DNA of 64,000 nucleotides from Marivivens sp. (GCA_024642115.1 JAHEBU010000005.1:1-64000), one strand, 5' to 3'; positions 1 to 9,278 are shown, numbered from the stretch's first letter. A program made the numbers and translations. Notes: generated by a model not told the origin, from the letters alone.

Positions 1-47
1 CATTCGTAATGATGGGGTCGGGGGTTCGAGTCCCTTCAGCGGCACCA
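1..47 (+). tRNA. tRNA-Thr (anticodon CGU), 3' part only
   Basis: The window opens inside a tRNA gene. An anticodon loop TTCGTAA (3-9) gives anticodon CGT. It is followed by the 3' anticodon stem TGATG, a short variable region, a T-arm with loop TTCGAGT (25-31), the 3' acceptor strand CAGCGGC (37-43), a discriminator A and an encoded CCA end at 45-47. The 5' half lies outside the window, so D-arm and acceptor pairing cannot be checked. No integrase or att-like repeat is seen beside it. Confidence 0.85.
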
Positions 48-110
48 CTTCTTCCCGATCAGAGGCTGAAAATCCCCGATAATCCGGCTTCGGTCCCTTG
101 TCACCGCGAT

Positions 111-1199
111 CTACTGTAATTCCTTGATGATCGCCTGCATGACGGCCGCCGATGGCATTGGGGCCACCAACGAGATGGTTTCCGGCATCACCGCAGTCTC
201 GATTGCAGTGGGGTCGTTCTGAACACCGATCAGCCCGGTCCGAAACCCGTGATCCGCCCAGGCAATGGCCTGAATATCGGGGTCAACCAGGGCTTCTGCC
301 AATCGTGCGCATTTCGGGGTGAGCGAGATGAGCGGGTGCGAGGCAAAGATCGTGGGTTCCGGGTAGATCACCCTGATGCGCGATTTGATGAGGTCGGCAT
401 AGCTTGCATTGGCAGTCAAGAATTCGACCAGCTGGTTTTCGTATCCCACGATGATCGGGCGCGATCCGATCCCCTGCTTGAGAAAATTCTCGAAAATGTC
501 GCCGGACGAGGACTCCATGTATCCCATCTGCTCGAAATAGGCCCTTACCTTGGGCAACAGAACAGGCAGATCGGCGGGGATGGGTGTTTTGCCACCGTCG
601 AGCGACGTGGCGAGCAGAGCGGCCCAGATATTGCCCGAGTTGGACTTGGCCGGATCCGTCGACAGGATCTTGAACGTCCCATAGACGTTGACGCCCAGAT
701 CCTCTTTCCAGCGGGCACCGCTTTCGATCAGTTGGCCGATGGCGGCCACGTCGGCAGTCAGGATACCGTCATTTCCTTGCCGAACCGTGCCCTTGGCGAT
801 CAGGGCATCTGCGACTTCGGACCAGGCAAAGAACACGATGGGTGAATTGAAGATGGTCTCGTCGCCCAACACGGTCTTGCCTGACGACCGGGCCATTTCG
901 ACTGCGACCGCGTTCGACGGCCAAAGGCAGTCGCGCCCCGCGCTGCTGAGCGTCGTTGCCATCTCGATCGACCCGGCCTTGGTCGCCTGCAAGGTGATGC
1001 GATAGCGGTTGACGATAATGTCGGCCACCCTGGGATTGGCCAGCAGCGCCGCCTTTTCCCCACCATAATAGATCGACACCATGATAGGGTCGCGCCGTTC
1101 GACCTTGCGGGTCAGCGACCCAAGATCGACAAAGGTCGCGCCGACCGAAATGGCAGCAACGGCGCCAAGGATCAGCAGGCCAAGCAGGGTGCGGTTCAT
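111..1199 (-). CDS. membrane-anchored periplasmic binding-protein-like protein
   Basis: 362 residues. An N-terminal hydrophobic segment (about 4-24) looks like an uncleaved anchor or signal peptide, and the rest resembles a type II periplasmic solute-binding fold. A motif SNSGNIWAALLA in mid-protein resembles the SNSG loop of the binding domain in the VWA protein three genes upstream in transcription order, so the two probably share a fold. It is the last gene of a three-gene minus-strand operon, beginning 9 bases after the XpaC-like stop, with AAGGA before the ATG. No permease or ATPase gene is nearby, so a classical ABC import role is doubtful. The ligand is unknown. Confidence 0.7.
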   Translation of the reverse strand: MNRTLLGLLILGAVAAISVGATFVDLGSLTRKVERRDPIMVSIYYGGEKAALLANPRVADIIVNRYRITLQATKAGSIEMATTLSSAGRDCLWPSNAVAVEMARSSGKTVLGDETIFNSPIVFFAWSEVADALIAKGTVRQGNDGILTADVAAIGQLIESGARWKEDLGVNVYGTFKILSTDPAKSNSGNIWAALLATSLDGGKTPIPADLPVLLPKVRAYFEQMGYMESSSGDIFENFLKQGIGSRPIIVGYENQLVEFLTANASYADLIKSRIRVIYPEPTIFASHPLISLTPKCARLAEALVDPDIQAIAWADHGFRTGLIGVQNDPTAIETAVMPETISLVAPMPSAAVMQAIIKELQ

Positions 1200-1208
1200 G
1201 ATCGGTCC

Positions 1209-1805
1209 TTACGGTTTGTCGAATGTCTTGGATAACACGGCGACCTCGACCTCAAGAGCGGCCAGATCGTTTTCGATGCAGGCGGCGCGAATACGGTGAA
1301 TGGCGGGCGCGAAGCTCTGGATCTGGGTGCCCAGCGCCTGAACCCGCGCCGCTGCTGAGCCAGACGCGTTGCCTGCGACCTTTACATATGTCTCGACCGT
1401 CTGGATGACGGTGGGCAGGTAGACGTTGATAAACGACCGGGCGGCTCTGTAATCTTCGGGATCGTTCAGAATGCTTTGTCGGATCGACATGATATCGTCG
1501 GCCATCTCCGTCAGCGCGGGCTGATCCGATTTGGGAGCGGCAGCGGCCGATTTCTCGAGCCGATGTCCCGCATCTTCCAACGCGGCGGCAGCGGCAGCGA
1601 TATCGGCGGCAGATACCCGCGCAGAAACCTGGATTTCTTCCAACGGTCGTCGTCGTTCGATCACCAGCAGGGCCGCGCCATAGCAGGCCGCCCCCAGCCC
1701 AAGAGCCGCCCACCACACCAGAGTCAGTCCAAAGAACAGCGTCAGAAACACGCCCGAGGCCAACAGCGCCGCCACGATCTGGCGCGGCCCGTCATATAGT
1801 CGCAT
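1209..1805 (-). CDS. XpaC-like membrane protein (5-bromo-4-chloroindolyl phosphate hydrolysis family)
   Basis: 198 residues. Two closely spaced hydrophobic segments (about 10-50) are followed by an Ala-rich, predicted helical cytosolic domain (about 60-195). Length and layout match the XpaC family, which is commonly found beside TelA toxic-anion-resistance proteins; no telA is visible here. The ATG at 1805 is chosen because it overlaps the TGA of the upstream VWA gene by one base, implying translational coupling; a TTG one codon upstream is the alternative. The family name comes from an old phenotype and the molecular function is not established. Confidence 0.65.
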   Translation of the reverse strand: MRLYDGPRQIVAALLASGVFLTLFFGLTLVWWAALGLGAACYGAALLVIERRRPLEEIQVSARVSAADIAAAAAALEDAGHRLEKSAAAAPKSDQPALTEMADDIMSIRQSILNDPEDYRAARSFINVYLPTVIQTVETYVKVAGNASGSAAARVQALGTQIQSFAPAIHRIRAACIENDLAALEVEVAVLSKTFDKP

Positions 1806-3418
1806 CAATTGTATCCCTTGGCGCTGCGGAGGGCATCTGCCAGATCGCCGTGACCGTCGAACAGGCGCCCGATAGTTGCCGTATTGAGTTCTTTCAACTG
1901 CGCCTCATCGGCATCCCCGATGGAAATGGCGTGAATAGGCACGTCGCGGCCAAAGCTGAGACCCTGCATGTAGGACAGAAGGGCGGCGCGGTTGGTGGTG
2001 TCGGACGCGCCGTCTGTGAGGGCGATGATCGCCGGAAGATAATTATCTAATTCGCCGCTTTGCGCATAGGGTTCGATCTGATCCAGAGATGCCCCAATTG
2101 CGGCATAAAGGTCGGTCCCGCCCCCCGCCGACAGCGCGCGTACTTTCGCCAGCGCCTGCGATAGCGCGGCGGTCGTATCGCCTCTCACCGTCAGGGCCTG
2201 ACCCGGCCGATTATTGAATGGCAGAATGATGGTGATATCACGAGTCGATGGTTCCAACAGGTTGAGCGAGGCCGACTGCGGGTCCAGTAACAACGTCATC
2301 GCCTGCTTGAGGCGGTCCAAAGGCTCTCCATCCATCGACCCGGACACATCAAGCAGCCACACCGTCAACGATGGCTTGCGCAGGTCCGACTGATACAGGC
2401 GCAACGCCTCGCGGATGACATCGCCGCTGGGCGTTGGGACCGGGGCGATGGACCGGTTCAAATCGACTCCCCAATCGGCATTCCAGACTGACCCCGTTCC
2501 GGTCTGTCCGGCCAGCCCGATCAGCCCCGCCCGGCGCCCCGTTTCCAGAATCCGTGTCTGCACGTCGTTCGACAGCAGATATTGTTGCAATGACATGAAG
2601 CTGGCTTCTTTGGTCGCATCACCCTTGTCGATCAGGCCAAATGGGCTGTCAGCGACCGACAGGCCGTTGGCTGGATAGATTATATAAAGTGGCTCTTGCC
2701 CAGCTTCGGTCAGCGCCTGATCTGCCTCAAGCACGACAGCTTCATAGTTGAACATGGAATCGTACGCGGTGGGATTGGCGACCAATGCATCCTTGAGCCA
2801 TCCCGACGATCCCGATGACCGTTCCACCTGTGCCAGAAGGGTGCGTACGGCGTCTTGAACGACCGGATCGTGCAGATTGTCCATCGTCAGCACGTCCGGA
2901 TTGCCGGACAGCGCATAGAGGAACCCGATATAGGAAGACGCGCCCGAATTGGACTGCGTAGCCGATGACATCGCAAGCTGGAACTCGCCCGCCTCGGCCG
3001 CCTGGGCGATCATCTGGATCGTGATGTCGTCGCGGCCGATCCACCCCAGTCGCGTTGCGATGGATTTGCGCAATCCCAGAACCACGGGCGAACGCATAAT
3101 GGACTCACGGTTCTTGACGATCTTCTGGCTGTCGCCCAGTTCGATCCAGATCGTATGGGCAGGCCAGACGGCGTCAAAGGCAGTTTCTCTGCCCTTGCTG
3201 ATCTCGCGCGAAATATCGACTGACCCAAGATAGGTGATGGCCACATCCGCATTGTTGTCACGGGCCCAGTCCTGAATGATCGGCTCAAGCTGCTTGTTCT
3301 CCGACCCCGAGGCGATGGCCAAATGAACCCGACTTCCGCCCGCGCCCCCACCAAAGACAGCCAGAATGGCCAATCCAGCCAGAACCGCGGCGACAATCAG
3401 GATCAGTCTGGCTTTCAT
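1805..3418 (-). CDS. substrate-binding and von Willebrand factor A domain protein
   Basis: 537 residues. An N-terminal membrane segment (about 3-25) is followed by a type II solute-binding domain (about 30-320, containing SNSG near 157-160) and a C-terminal VWA domain (about 350-537). The metal-dependent adhesion site DVSGS at 357-361 and a later TDGASD loop are intact. The start at 3418 is preferred over upstream in-frame codons because the protein then begins MKARLILIVAAVLAG and GGAG lies about 10 bases upstream. It is the first gene of the operon with the XpaC-like and second binding-protein genes. A sensing or adhesion role at the outer face of the membrane is an inference; no transporter partners are present. 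Confidence 0.75.
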   Translation of the reverse strand: MKARLILIVAAVLAGLAILAVFGGGAGGSRVHLAIASGSENKQLEPIIQDWARDNNADVAITYLGSVDISREISKGRETAFDAVWPAHTIWIELGDSQKIVKNRESIMRSPVVLGLRKSIATRLGWIGRDDITIQMIAQAAEAGEFQLAMSSATQSNSGASSYIGFLYALSGNPDVLTMDNLHDPVVQDAVRTLLAQVERSSGSSGWLKDALVANPTAYDSMFNYEAVVLEADQALTEAGQEPLYIIYPANGLSVADSPFGLIDKGDATKEASFMSLQQYLLSNDVQTRILETGRRAGLIGLAGQTGTGSVWNADWGVDLNRSIAPVPTPSGDVIREALRLYQSDLRKPSLTVWLLDVSGSMDGEPLDRLKQAMTLLLDPQSASLNLLEPSTRDITIILPFNNRPGQALTVRGDTTAALSQALAKVRALSAGGGTDLYAAIGASLDQIEPYAQSGELDNYLPAIIALTDGASDTTNRAALLSYMQGLSFGRDVPIHAISIGDADEAQLKELNTATIGRLFDGHGDLADALRSAKGYN

Positions 3419-3608
3419 GTCCGAGACTCCGAAGAAATGTCCATCTGAAATCGGCAAGGAATATGTGCCGCAGTATGCCTTGGATTGAAAAGATAGCAAA
3501 CCATGACATTCACGTCTCGCGCGGGCGCACGACCAACCGCCGAAAGAAGAGGTCGGACGGAGTCAGGACCGGCTGACCGGCCGGTCGATATGGGGGGGCA
3601 TGGGCCTG

Positions 3609-5966
3609 TCAGGCGGCGGCGGGAATGGGCGTGACAGTCCCCTCGCGGCCCGTGAACTTGCCCTCCTCATACCACCGGATCAGTCCTGTCATCCCATCAA
3701 TGCTCGCCAGCGACAGCCAACCGTTGTCGAACAACGCCCGAACATCCGGTTGCCGCCGCAGGACGTCCAGGATCATCGCTTCCGGCGCCTCGACGGCGAC
3801 AACGAGTCTCTTGGGAACGTGGCGCAGCGCCGCTCCGTCTTGCAGGGACTGCATGGGCAGTCCTACCCTGAGCGCGCCACCGTTACCCTCCAGAATGCCG
3901 ATCCCGCCCACTACGTTGTGCAACAGCTTGTTGCCCGCGCCAAAGGTGTCGGGCGCGACGGCAGACCCATGATATTGCAGCGCGATCCAGCTTGCCACGA
4001 CGACGGGCGCCCTGAGGATCAGGTCCAACGTCGCGGCCTCCCGATCCTGACTCCAGTCATAATCATGCAGAAAGACCTGACCACCAAGGTCCCTGCCGGC
4101 GGTTCGGCTGCGGGGGGCCGCGATAAAAGCCCGGCACCCGGCGAGACCCCACTCGGGCCGCAGTTCGGACCAATCCTGTCCCCTCTTTGCCAGCTTTTCC
4201 GCCCGGCCCCGTGGCATCGTGACCGCCCGTTCGGTGCGAACAAGACCGGACGCCCGCCGCAAGGCAGCGACAAGACGGTCAAGGTCCCGGGCGGGCACCG
4301 CTGACAGCCAGTCCTCGAACAGTTGGACGTTATCGGACACGGTATCATGCAGTCCCGCGATAAAGTGGGTGTCGTCGGGGATGTCTATGCCCCGGTCCAC
4401 CAGCCCGATCCGGACGTCCCGATCGTTCAGCAACGCGGCGACAAGCCGGGCGTTCACATCACCCGCATGACCACCACAGGCACCACATTGAAGCGCGCTG
4501 GCGTGGGGGGCGTTGGTGACGGTTGCTCCGTGCCCACAAATCAGGACAAGCCGGGCAAAACCAGAGGTGAGCGACATCGCGTGCAGGATACCAGCCGCCG
4601 CGTCGATCCGCGCCCCAAGGGGCAGATCAAGACGCGGCGCCGATTCTGCCGCTGCCTTTGTTGTGTGACCCAGACCGTCGTGCAGCAACTTGGCAACGTA
4701 TAGAGGCCCCGCCGCCTCGACAAAGGCAAAGGCCGATACCGCTGCCCGCTTGAACCGACCCCACGCCCGGACAGCCCGCAACCGAATCCGATCCGACATC
4801 TCATCTCCCGGGGTTGTGGTCAGGACTTGCGGAGAGAGCAGGATCGGTGACCGCGCCTCGGCAATATCCGATGCATGCCCGTGATGCAGGACCGGCAGGC
4901 CAAAGAACCCGGCAAACCCGATCGTCCGAAGGGTCTGGTCCGACGCCTCCAAGGCACGGCGCAGACGTTCGGACCGCACATCTATGCAGAACGCGGCCTG
5001 TATGGCCGGCCGATCCAAAGAGGCTTTGGCGCTGTTACCGGCAAGATCGAGAGCCAATCGCCGCTCGCCGCTGCGGTCAACCGCCGCTTGCAGCGCCGCA
5101 TCAATCGTCGTCTCGATACTCGGTTTGACCGGGAGGGCATAGTCCGACCGGGCCCGCTCCCAAGCATGGACCCCCGCGTTGCCGCCAGCGTCCAGCAAGG
5201 CGACCTCCCAGACAAGACGGACTGTCAGCAGATCGAACAGTGTGCCGTCATGGGTCCCGTCCCTCTCGGCGACCCAGCCAAGGTGCCTTGCGTATTGGCC
5301 CCATCCTGACAATGTCGTCAGCAGCCGATGGAAATACAGCCCAGCCACCGCTGGCGTGATGCCCAATACCCGGCAGGCGTCGGCAAACGTGCCGTGGGCG
5401 TCAGTCGGCGTTGATACCACCCGCGCGGAAAAACCCGACAGACCGGCAATGTCCGGGGTCAGGTCCCGGCTGGCAAAGGCCCGCCAGGCTGTCCAGGCAC
5501 TTCCCCCTGGCGCAGGCCAGAACGCCTGACCCCGATCAAAATAGGCGGCAGCCCAAAGGCCGATCCGTTCCTCGATCAGGTCGGGCCAATTGATACCACT
5601 CGCTTTTTGCACCAGATCCGCCACCGTCGGAAGCGGGTCCGGGTCCGGACCGTTTTCCTGTGTGGCGCGTATCAGGGCATCGGGTGTCATCCCGTGCGCC
5701 GCCGCGGCTGCGGCCAGATCCTCAGGCAACACGTCCCCTGCGGCGATCATCGCAGCCGCCGTCTGGCGTGGCAGAAATATTCTGCCGCCTCCCACGCGGG
5801 CCAACCGGGCCGCAGCGATCAGTCGGTCCTCCTTGACTTGGCCGAGCCAGGGGTTGACCGCAACCGTCGCTTCAAGCGGAAACGCGGGCGGGATTTGCCG
5901 GATTGCCTGCTCGGCTACAGAGAAAAGTTCCAGGATCTGGCCCGGCCAACTCATGTGCGCGTTCAT
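3609..5966 (-). CDS. dabA: inorganic carbon transporter subunit DabA (DUF2309)
   Basis: 785 residues, normal for the family. DabA is a cytoplasmic, peripheral, beta-carbonic-anhydrase-like zinc protein that pairs with the membrane subunit DabB to hydrate CO2 vectorially and accumulate bicarbonate. The expected zinc and catalytic residues are visible: C327 and D329 in CIDVR, H479 in CGHG and C494 in the CGAC segment. The H-C spacing of 15 equals that of Halothiobacillus DabA2 as I recall it. Its ATG overlaps the dabB stop by four bases, so the two are co-translated. No Rubisco or carboxysome genes are in the window. Confidence 0.92.
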   Translation of the reverse strand: MNAHMSWPGQILELFSVAEQAIRQIPPAFPLEATVAVNPWLGQVKEDRLIAAARLARVGGGRIFLPRQTAAAMIAAGDVLPEDLAAAAAAHGMTPDALIRATQENGPDPDPLPTVADLVQKASGINWPDLIEERIGLWAAAYFDRGQAFWPAPGGSAWTAWRAFASRDLTPDIAGLSGFSARVVSTPTDAHGTFADACRVLGITPAVAGLYFHRLLTTLSGWGQYARHLGWVAERDGTHDGTLFDLLTVRLVWEVALLDAGGNAGVHAWERARSDYALPVKPSIETTIDAALQAAVDRSGERRLALDLAGNSAKASLDRPAIQAAFCIDVRSERLRRALEASDQTLRTIGFAGFFGLPVLHHGHASDIAEARSPILLSPQVLTTTPGDEMSDRIRLRAVRAWGRFKRAAVSAFAFVEAAGPLYVAKLLHDGLGHTTKAAAESAPRLDLPLGARIDAAAGILHAMSLTSGFARLVLICGHGATVTNAPHASALQCGACGGHAGDVNARLVAALLNDRDVRIGLVDRGIDIPDDTHFIAGLHDTVSDNVQLFEDWLSAVPARDLDRLVAALRRASGLVRTERAVTMPRGRAEKLAKRGQDWSELRPEWGLAGCRAFIAAPRSRTAGRDLGGQVFLHDYDWSQDREAATLDLILRAPVVVASWIALQYHGSAVAPDTFGAGNKLLHNVVGGIGILEGNGGALRVGLPMQSLQDGAALRHVPKRLVVAVEAPEAMILDVLRRQPDVRALFDNGWLSLASIDGMTGLIRWYEEGKFTGREGTVTPIPAAA

Positions 5967-7528
5967 AGGGTCTCTCCCGACTTGGGGGTCCAGCGGCCGG
6001 AAAGCCGGTCAAGGACCGAGTTAAGATACAGGCCGTTCATTAGATGCACCCGAAGCCCCGCCGCTGCCGGATGCCCGGCCCACAGCGGAAAGGTTGTCTG
6101 TGCAACCGCGGCGACCCCAAAACTTGCCAACGCAAGAGTGATCGTCGCCCAGATCAGGCCATCTGGCTGTGGTGGCGACGGCAAGGTGCCATAGGCTGCC
6201 CAACTTGTCCCAAGTTGCAGGGCGAAATAGCTCGCCGTGGCGACGACCGACATGAGCACAGTCCGCCAGGTAAGCGCGCGTGGCGCGGCATCGGCCAGTC
6301 CTTGGGCAATCAGGTAGACCACACCAAAGATCAGGATCGCGCCTAGCGCCACCTCTTGAGGTGATTTTGACGTGATCCCAAAGGCAAGGCCGATGAGGAC
6401 GTAGAGCGCCAACGCGACGCCAAAGGCACGCGTCACCGCGCCCAGATTTGGAACGGCGACCAGCCCCGGCCGACGGATCGACGCGACCTCGCGTACGGCC
6501 CCGCCCGAGGCAAGAAAGGCATGAGCCTTGTAAAGGGAGTGCGCCACGATATGGAGCAGCGCCAGCGGAAACAACGCCAGCCCGCATTGCAGGACCATGA
6601 AACCCATCTGGGCGCAGGTGGACCACGCAAGCGCTGTCTTGACCGCCGGTTGCGTCAGGGCCACAGCCGCGCCCAGAAGGGCACTGAACCCACCGACGAG
6701 CGCGAGTACCGCCAACACGCCCGGTGCGGCCAGCAGTACGTCCGCGAACCGGATCAAAAGAAAGCCTCCAGCGTTCACCACGCCCGCGTGCAGCAACGCC
6801 GACACGGGGGTTGGTGCCTCCATCACCTCGGTCAACCAGCTATGAGTCGGCACAAGCGCGGACTTTAGGATGGCCGCAACTGCGAGACAAAGCGCCGCCA
6901 GCCAAAGCGGTCCAACGCCCTCGCCGGATCGGACCGCAGCATTGATAGCTGCGATATCCGAGGTGCCGAAACGCACGACAAGAAGCGCGCAACCTGCAAC
7001 CAGCGCGACGCTGGCAACAAGGCTACTTGCCGCCTTCTTGCGGGCGGCACGCCGAGCCCGTGGACGATCAGGATAGAAGATCAGAAGTTGGTGCAGGGTG
7101 ACCCCCGTCGCGACCCAACCGATGGCAAGTTGCACAACGTTACCCGCCCCGACCAACAGAAGTACACTGGCGATCGTCGCCGCCATCCACCCCATGAACG
7201 CCGGTTGCCGCGCCTCCCCATCCAGCGCCACGCGCGAGAAACGCAAGACGATCCAACCCACGAAAGCGACAGTCAGGGTCATGGCGACACTGACAATGTC
7301 GAGCCTCGACGAAAAACCGACATGGTCAAGACCAAGCAACAGGCTGGTTGATGGGCCTGCCACAGCAAGGTCGATCGCGGCACCAAGGCCAAGCGCCAGC
7401 GCAATAAGCGCCGCCATTTCTGGCAGGCGCAGTTGCCAATCGGCACGACCGGGCGGATGCAGGGCCATCGCCAAGGCCCCAGAGGCAAGAAAAAGCGGAG
7501 CGAGAAGAAGCAGGGCACTCATCGACAA
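5963..7528 (-). CDS. dabB: DabB, NuoL/Mrp-type proton-conducting membrane subunit
   Basis: 521 residues, almost entirely hydrophobic with about 13-14 predicted helices, matching the proton-antiporter (NADH-quinone oxidoreductase subunit L/ND5) family. Motifs typical of the core such as SALLHAGVVNAGGFLLIRF and a lysine/histidine-containing helix (HSLYKAHAFLASG) are visible. Its overlap with dabA downstream identifies it as the cation-coupled DabB partner rather than a complex I subunit, since no other nuo genes are present. It is first in the operon and transcribed away from the LysR gene across a 92-base promoter region. Confidence 0.9.
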   Translation of the reverse strand: MSMSALLLLAPLFLASGALAMALHPPGRADWQLRLPEMAALIALALGLGAAIDLAVAGPSTSLLLGLDHVGFSSRLDIVSVAMTLTVAFVGWIVLRFSRVALDGEARQPAFMGWMAATIASVLLLVGAGNVVQLAIGWVATGVTLHQLLIFYPDRPRARRAARKKAASSLVASVALVAGCALLVVRFGTSDIAAINAAVRSGEGVGPLWLAALCLAVAAILKSALVPTHSWLTEVMEAPTPVSALLHAGVVNAGGFLLIRFADVLLAAPGVLAVLALVGGFSALLGAAVALTQPAVKTALAWSTCAQMGFMVLQCGLALFPLALLHIVAHSLYKAHAFLASGGAVREVASIRRPGLVAVPNLGAVTRAFGVALALYVLIGLAFGITSKSPQEVALGAILIFGVVYLIAQGLADAAPRALTWRTVLMSVVATASYFALQLGTSWAAYGTLPSPPQPDGLIWATITLALASFGVAAVAQTTFPLWAGHPAAAGLRVHLMNGLYLNSVLDRLSGRWTPKSGETL

Positions 7529-7598
7529 CCTCCAAAGCTGTGTCGCCGACCGACCTAAAAGCGAACTGGCCTAAAGAAAAATACATTGATTGAATGAT

Positions 7599-7621
7599 TG
7601 CGTTCTATTTAAGTGAACGCA
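7599..7621. promoter_or_regulatory. inverted-repeat operator between dabB and the LysR gene
   Basis: Perfect 7-base arms TGCGTTC and GAACGCA are separated by 9 bases (TATTTAAGT). Within them lies a T-N11-A core as expected for LysR binding sites. The right arm ends on the A of the LysR start codon, so occupancy should repress the regulator itself, while the site lies 71 bases upstream of dabB. Function is inferred from position and symmetry. Confidence 0.65.
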
Positions 7622-8502
7622 TGCGTCTGAACTATCACCACCTTCGATATTTTCAGGAGGTCGCGCGCGAGGGGAACCTGACCCATGCCGCGGCCCGCCT
7701 GAACCTGTCGCAATCGGCTTTGTCGACCCAGATCCGTCAGCTTGAACAGCGACTGGGCCATGCCCTGTTCAACCGGACCGGCCGGTCAATGACCCTGACC
7801 GAAGCCGGACGGATCGCTCTGGATCACGCAGAGCGGATCTTTGTTGTCGGTGACGACCTGATCTCATCGCTGACCGACAACAACCGCGCAAAGACGCCGT
7901 TGCGGGTCGGGGCCTTGTCCACGTTATCGCGAAATTTTCAACTGCGGTTCCTGCGGCCGGTTCTGTCTGACCCTGACACGGATCTGGTCCTGTCGTCTGG
8001 CAACAGTCAGACCCTGCTGCGCGCTTTGGAGGATCTCGCGCTCGACGTTGTGATCCTCACCGATCCGCCGCCAAGGGATGCCTATCCGGGTATCGTGGCG
8101 CACCGCATCGCAGAGCAACCGGTGGCCATTCACGGCACCGCCCGGCGGTTGACGCACCCGACGCTGGCCCAACTTCTCGCCTCCGAACCGATGATTCTGC
8201 CTAGCGAAAGTTCGATCCGAACCGGCTTTGACAGTCTTGTTGCCCGCCTTGGCGTCAGGCCACGTATTGCGGCGATCGTCGACGATATGGCGATGGTCCG
8301 TCTCCTCGCCCGCGAGGATGTTGGCCTTGCAATCACACCCGCTGTCGTTCTCGCCGACGAACTCGCACAAGGGATCCTGGCAAGCGCTCCGTTTCCACTC
8401 GACATCGTCGAAAGCTTCTATGCAGTCACTGCGCCCCGCACGTTTCCCCACCCGATGCTTGGACGGCTCATCGGATCCCTCACCGAACCAGACGCTGAGT
8501 GA
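7621..8502 (+). CDS. LysR-family transcriptional regulator of the dab operon
   Basis: 293 residues. It has an N-terminal winged helix-turn-helix (about 1-60, with the LysR signature AARLNLSQSALSTQIRQLE) and a substrate-binding domain (about 85-290). The ATG at 7621 gives MRLNYHHLRYFQEV, the usual LysR beginning; an in-frame ATG at 7594 would place the operator inside the gene. It is divergent from dabBA, the classic arrangement for a LysR regulator and its target, so control of carbon uptake in response to CO2 limitation or a metabolite is likely. The inducer is unknown. Confidence 0.88.
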   Translation: MRLNYHHLRYFQEVAREGNLTHAAARLNLSQSALSTQIRQLEQRLGHALFNRTGRSMTLTEAGRIALDHAERIFVVGDDLISSLTDNNRAKTPLRVGALSTLSRNFQLRFLRPVLSDPDTDLVLSSGNSQTLLRALEDLALDVVILTDPPPRDAYPGIVAHRIAEQPVAIHGTARRLTHPTLAQLLASEPMILPSESSIRTGFDSLVARLGVRPRIAAIVDDMAMVRLLAREDVGLAITPAVVLADELAQGILASAPFPLDIVESFYAVTAPRTFPHPMLGRLIGSLTEPDAE

Positions 8503-8879
8503 CACCGCGGACCTGCGCCGCCGTGCGCGAGTTGCGGGCAGATCACCGATCTTGAGATGCAGTGGGATCGGCACTTCTTTCGGACCTCTAGAATATATTT
8601 GGCCGTGTTAGGGTCTATTCTTCACGGCGCTGGGGCATGCGGAGTGACCTCGGCGGCTATCCCGGCAGCGTGTCGATCACGCCCCGCGTGGTCCAGCCGC
8701 AATACCCGGTCTTGCTCTGGTGCCAGGCGCGGTTAGGCGGATTAAATCTGTGTAACAATGGTCTCGTCTTTGTGGCTTCGATTGCAGGACTGTAATCCGG
8801 CTTCCACCGACCTCCCATCTGCATGCCCCATCTGTCGTTCAGGGGCGGCATACTGGCGCCCTCCCAAAAGGAGAAAGAC
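8503..8879. other. 377-base intergenic region, no convincing gene
   Basis: Open frames here are short or run antisense into the PepSY gene. A minus-strand frame ending at 8657 encodes a short Trp/Pro-rich peptide without recognisable family features and could be a remnant. The right end holds the promoter of the PepSY gene and its AAGGAG ribosome site just before 8880. No terminator with a T-run is evident after the LysR gene. Confidence 0.5.
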
Positions 8880-9278
8880 ATGGACTACCTTAACAACCGA
8901 AAACCTCTGCGGATCGTTGTTTTGGCAACGGCGCTGGCGACCGGGGGCGTCTTTGCCGTTTCGGCGCAGACGACTCCCGCCGATCAGCAGCAGGAAGCCC
9001 AGCAGTTCCTGTCTGCCCCGAAATCGCTGTCCGACGCGGTTGTCGCAGCGGAAGCAAGCACAGGAGGCAAGGCCATGAGCGCCACCTACGAAACCGCAAA
9101 CGGCGCGACCTCCTATGTGGTTGAACTGGTTGCCGCCGATGGTACGGAAAGCGCTGTGTCGGTCGATGCGACCAGCGGGGCGGTCATCGCGATGGCGGCG
9201 GACACTGAGGACGGTCAGGCTGGCGATCAGGAAAACGGATCGGGGTCCGATGGCGAAAGCCAGGACGACAACGGCTGA
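8880..9278 (+). CDS. secreted PepSY-domain protein
   Basis: 132 residues. It has a signal peptide (about 8-30, cleavage near VSAQ), a short PepSY-like domain (about 45-110: LSDAVVAAEASTGGKAMSATYE ... VDATSGAVI) and an acidic Gly/Asp/Ser-rich tail. PepSY proteins are small periplasmic domains often linked to protease inhibition or to two-component systems. The ATG at 8880 follows a strong AAGGAG; the 19-codon upstream extension lacks a signal peptide start. It precedes a response regulator and kinase, so it may be their ligand, modulator or target. Confidence 0.75.
   Translation: MDYLNNRKPLRIVVLATALATGGVFAVSAQTTPADQQQEAQQFLSAPKSLSDAVVAAEASTGGKAMSATYETANGATSYVVELVAADGTESAVSVDATSGAVIAMAADTEDGQAGDQENGSGSDGESQDDNG

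Noticed and set aside
1-110. Integration site at the tRNA-Thr gene
   Set aside because: No integrase, direct repeat or mobile-element gene follows; the neighbouring operon looks chromosomal.
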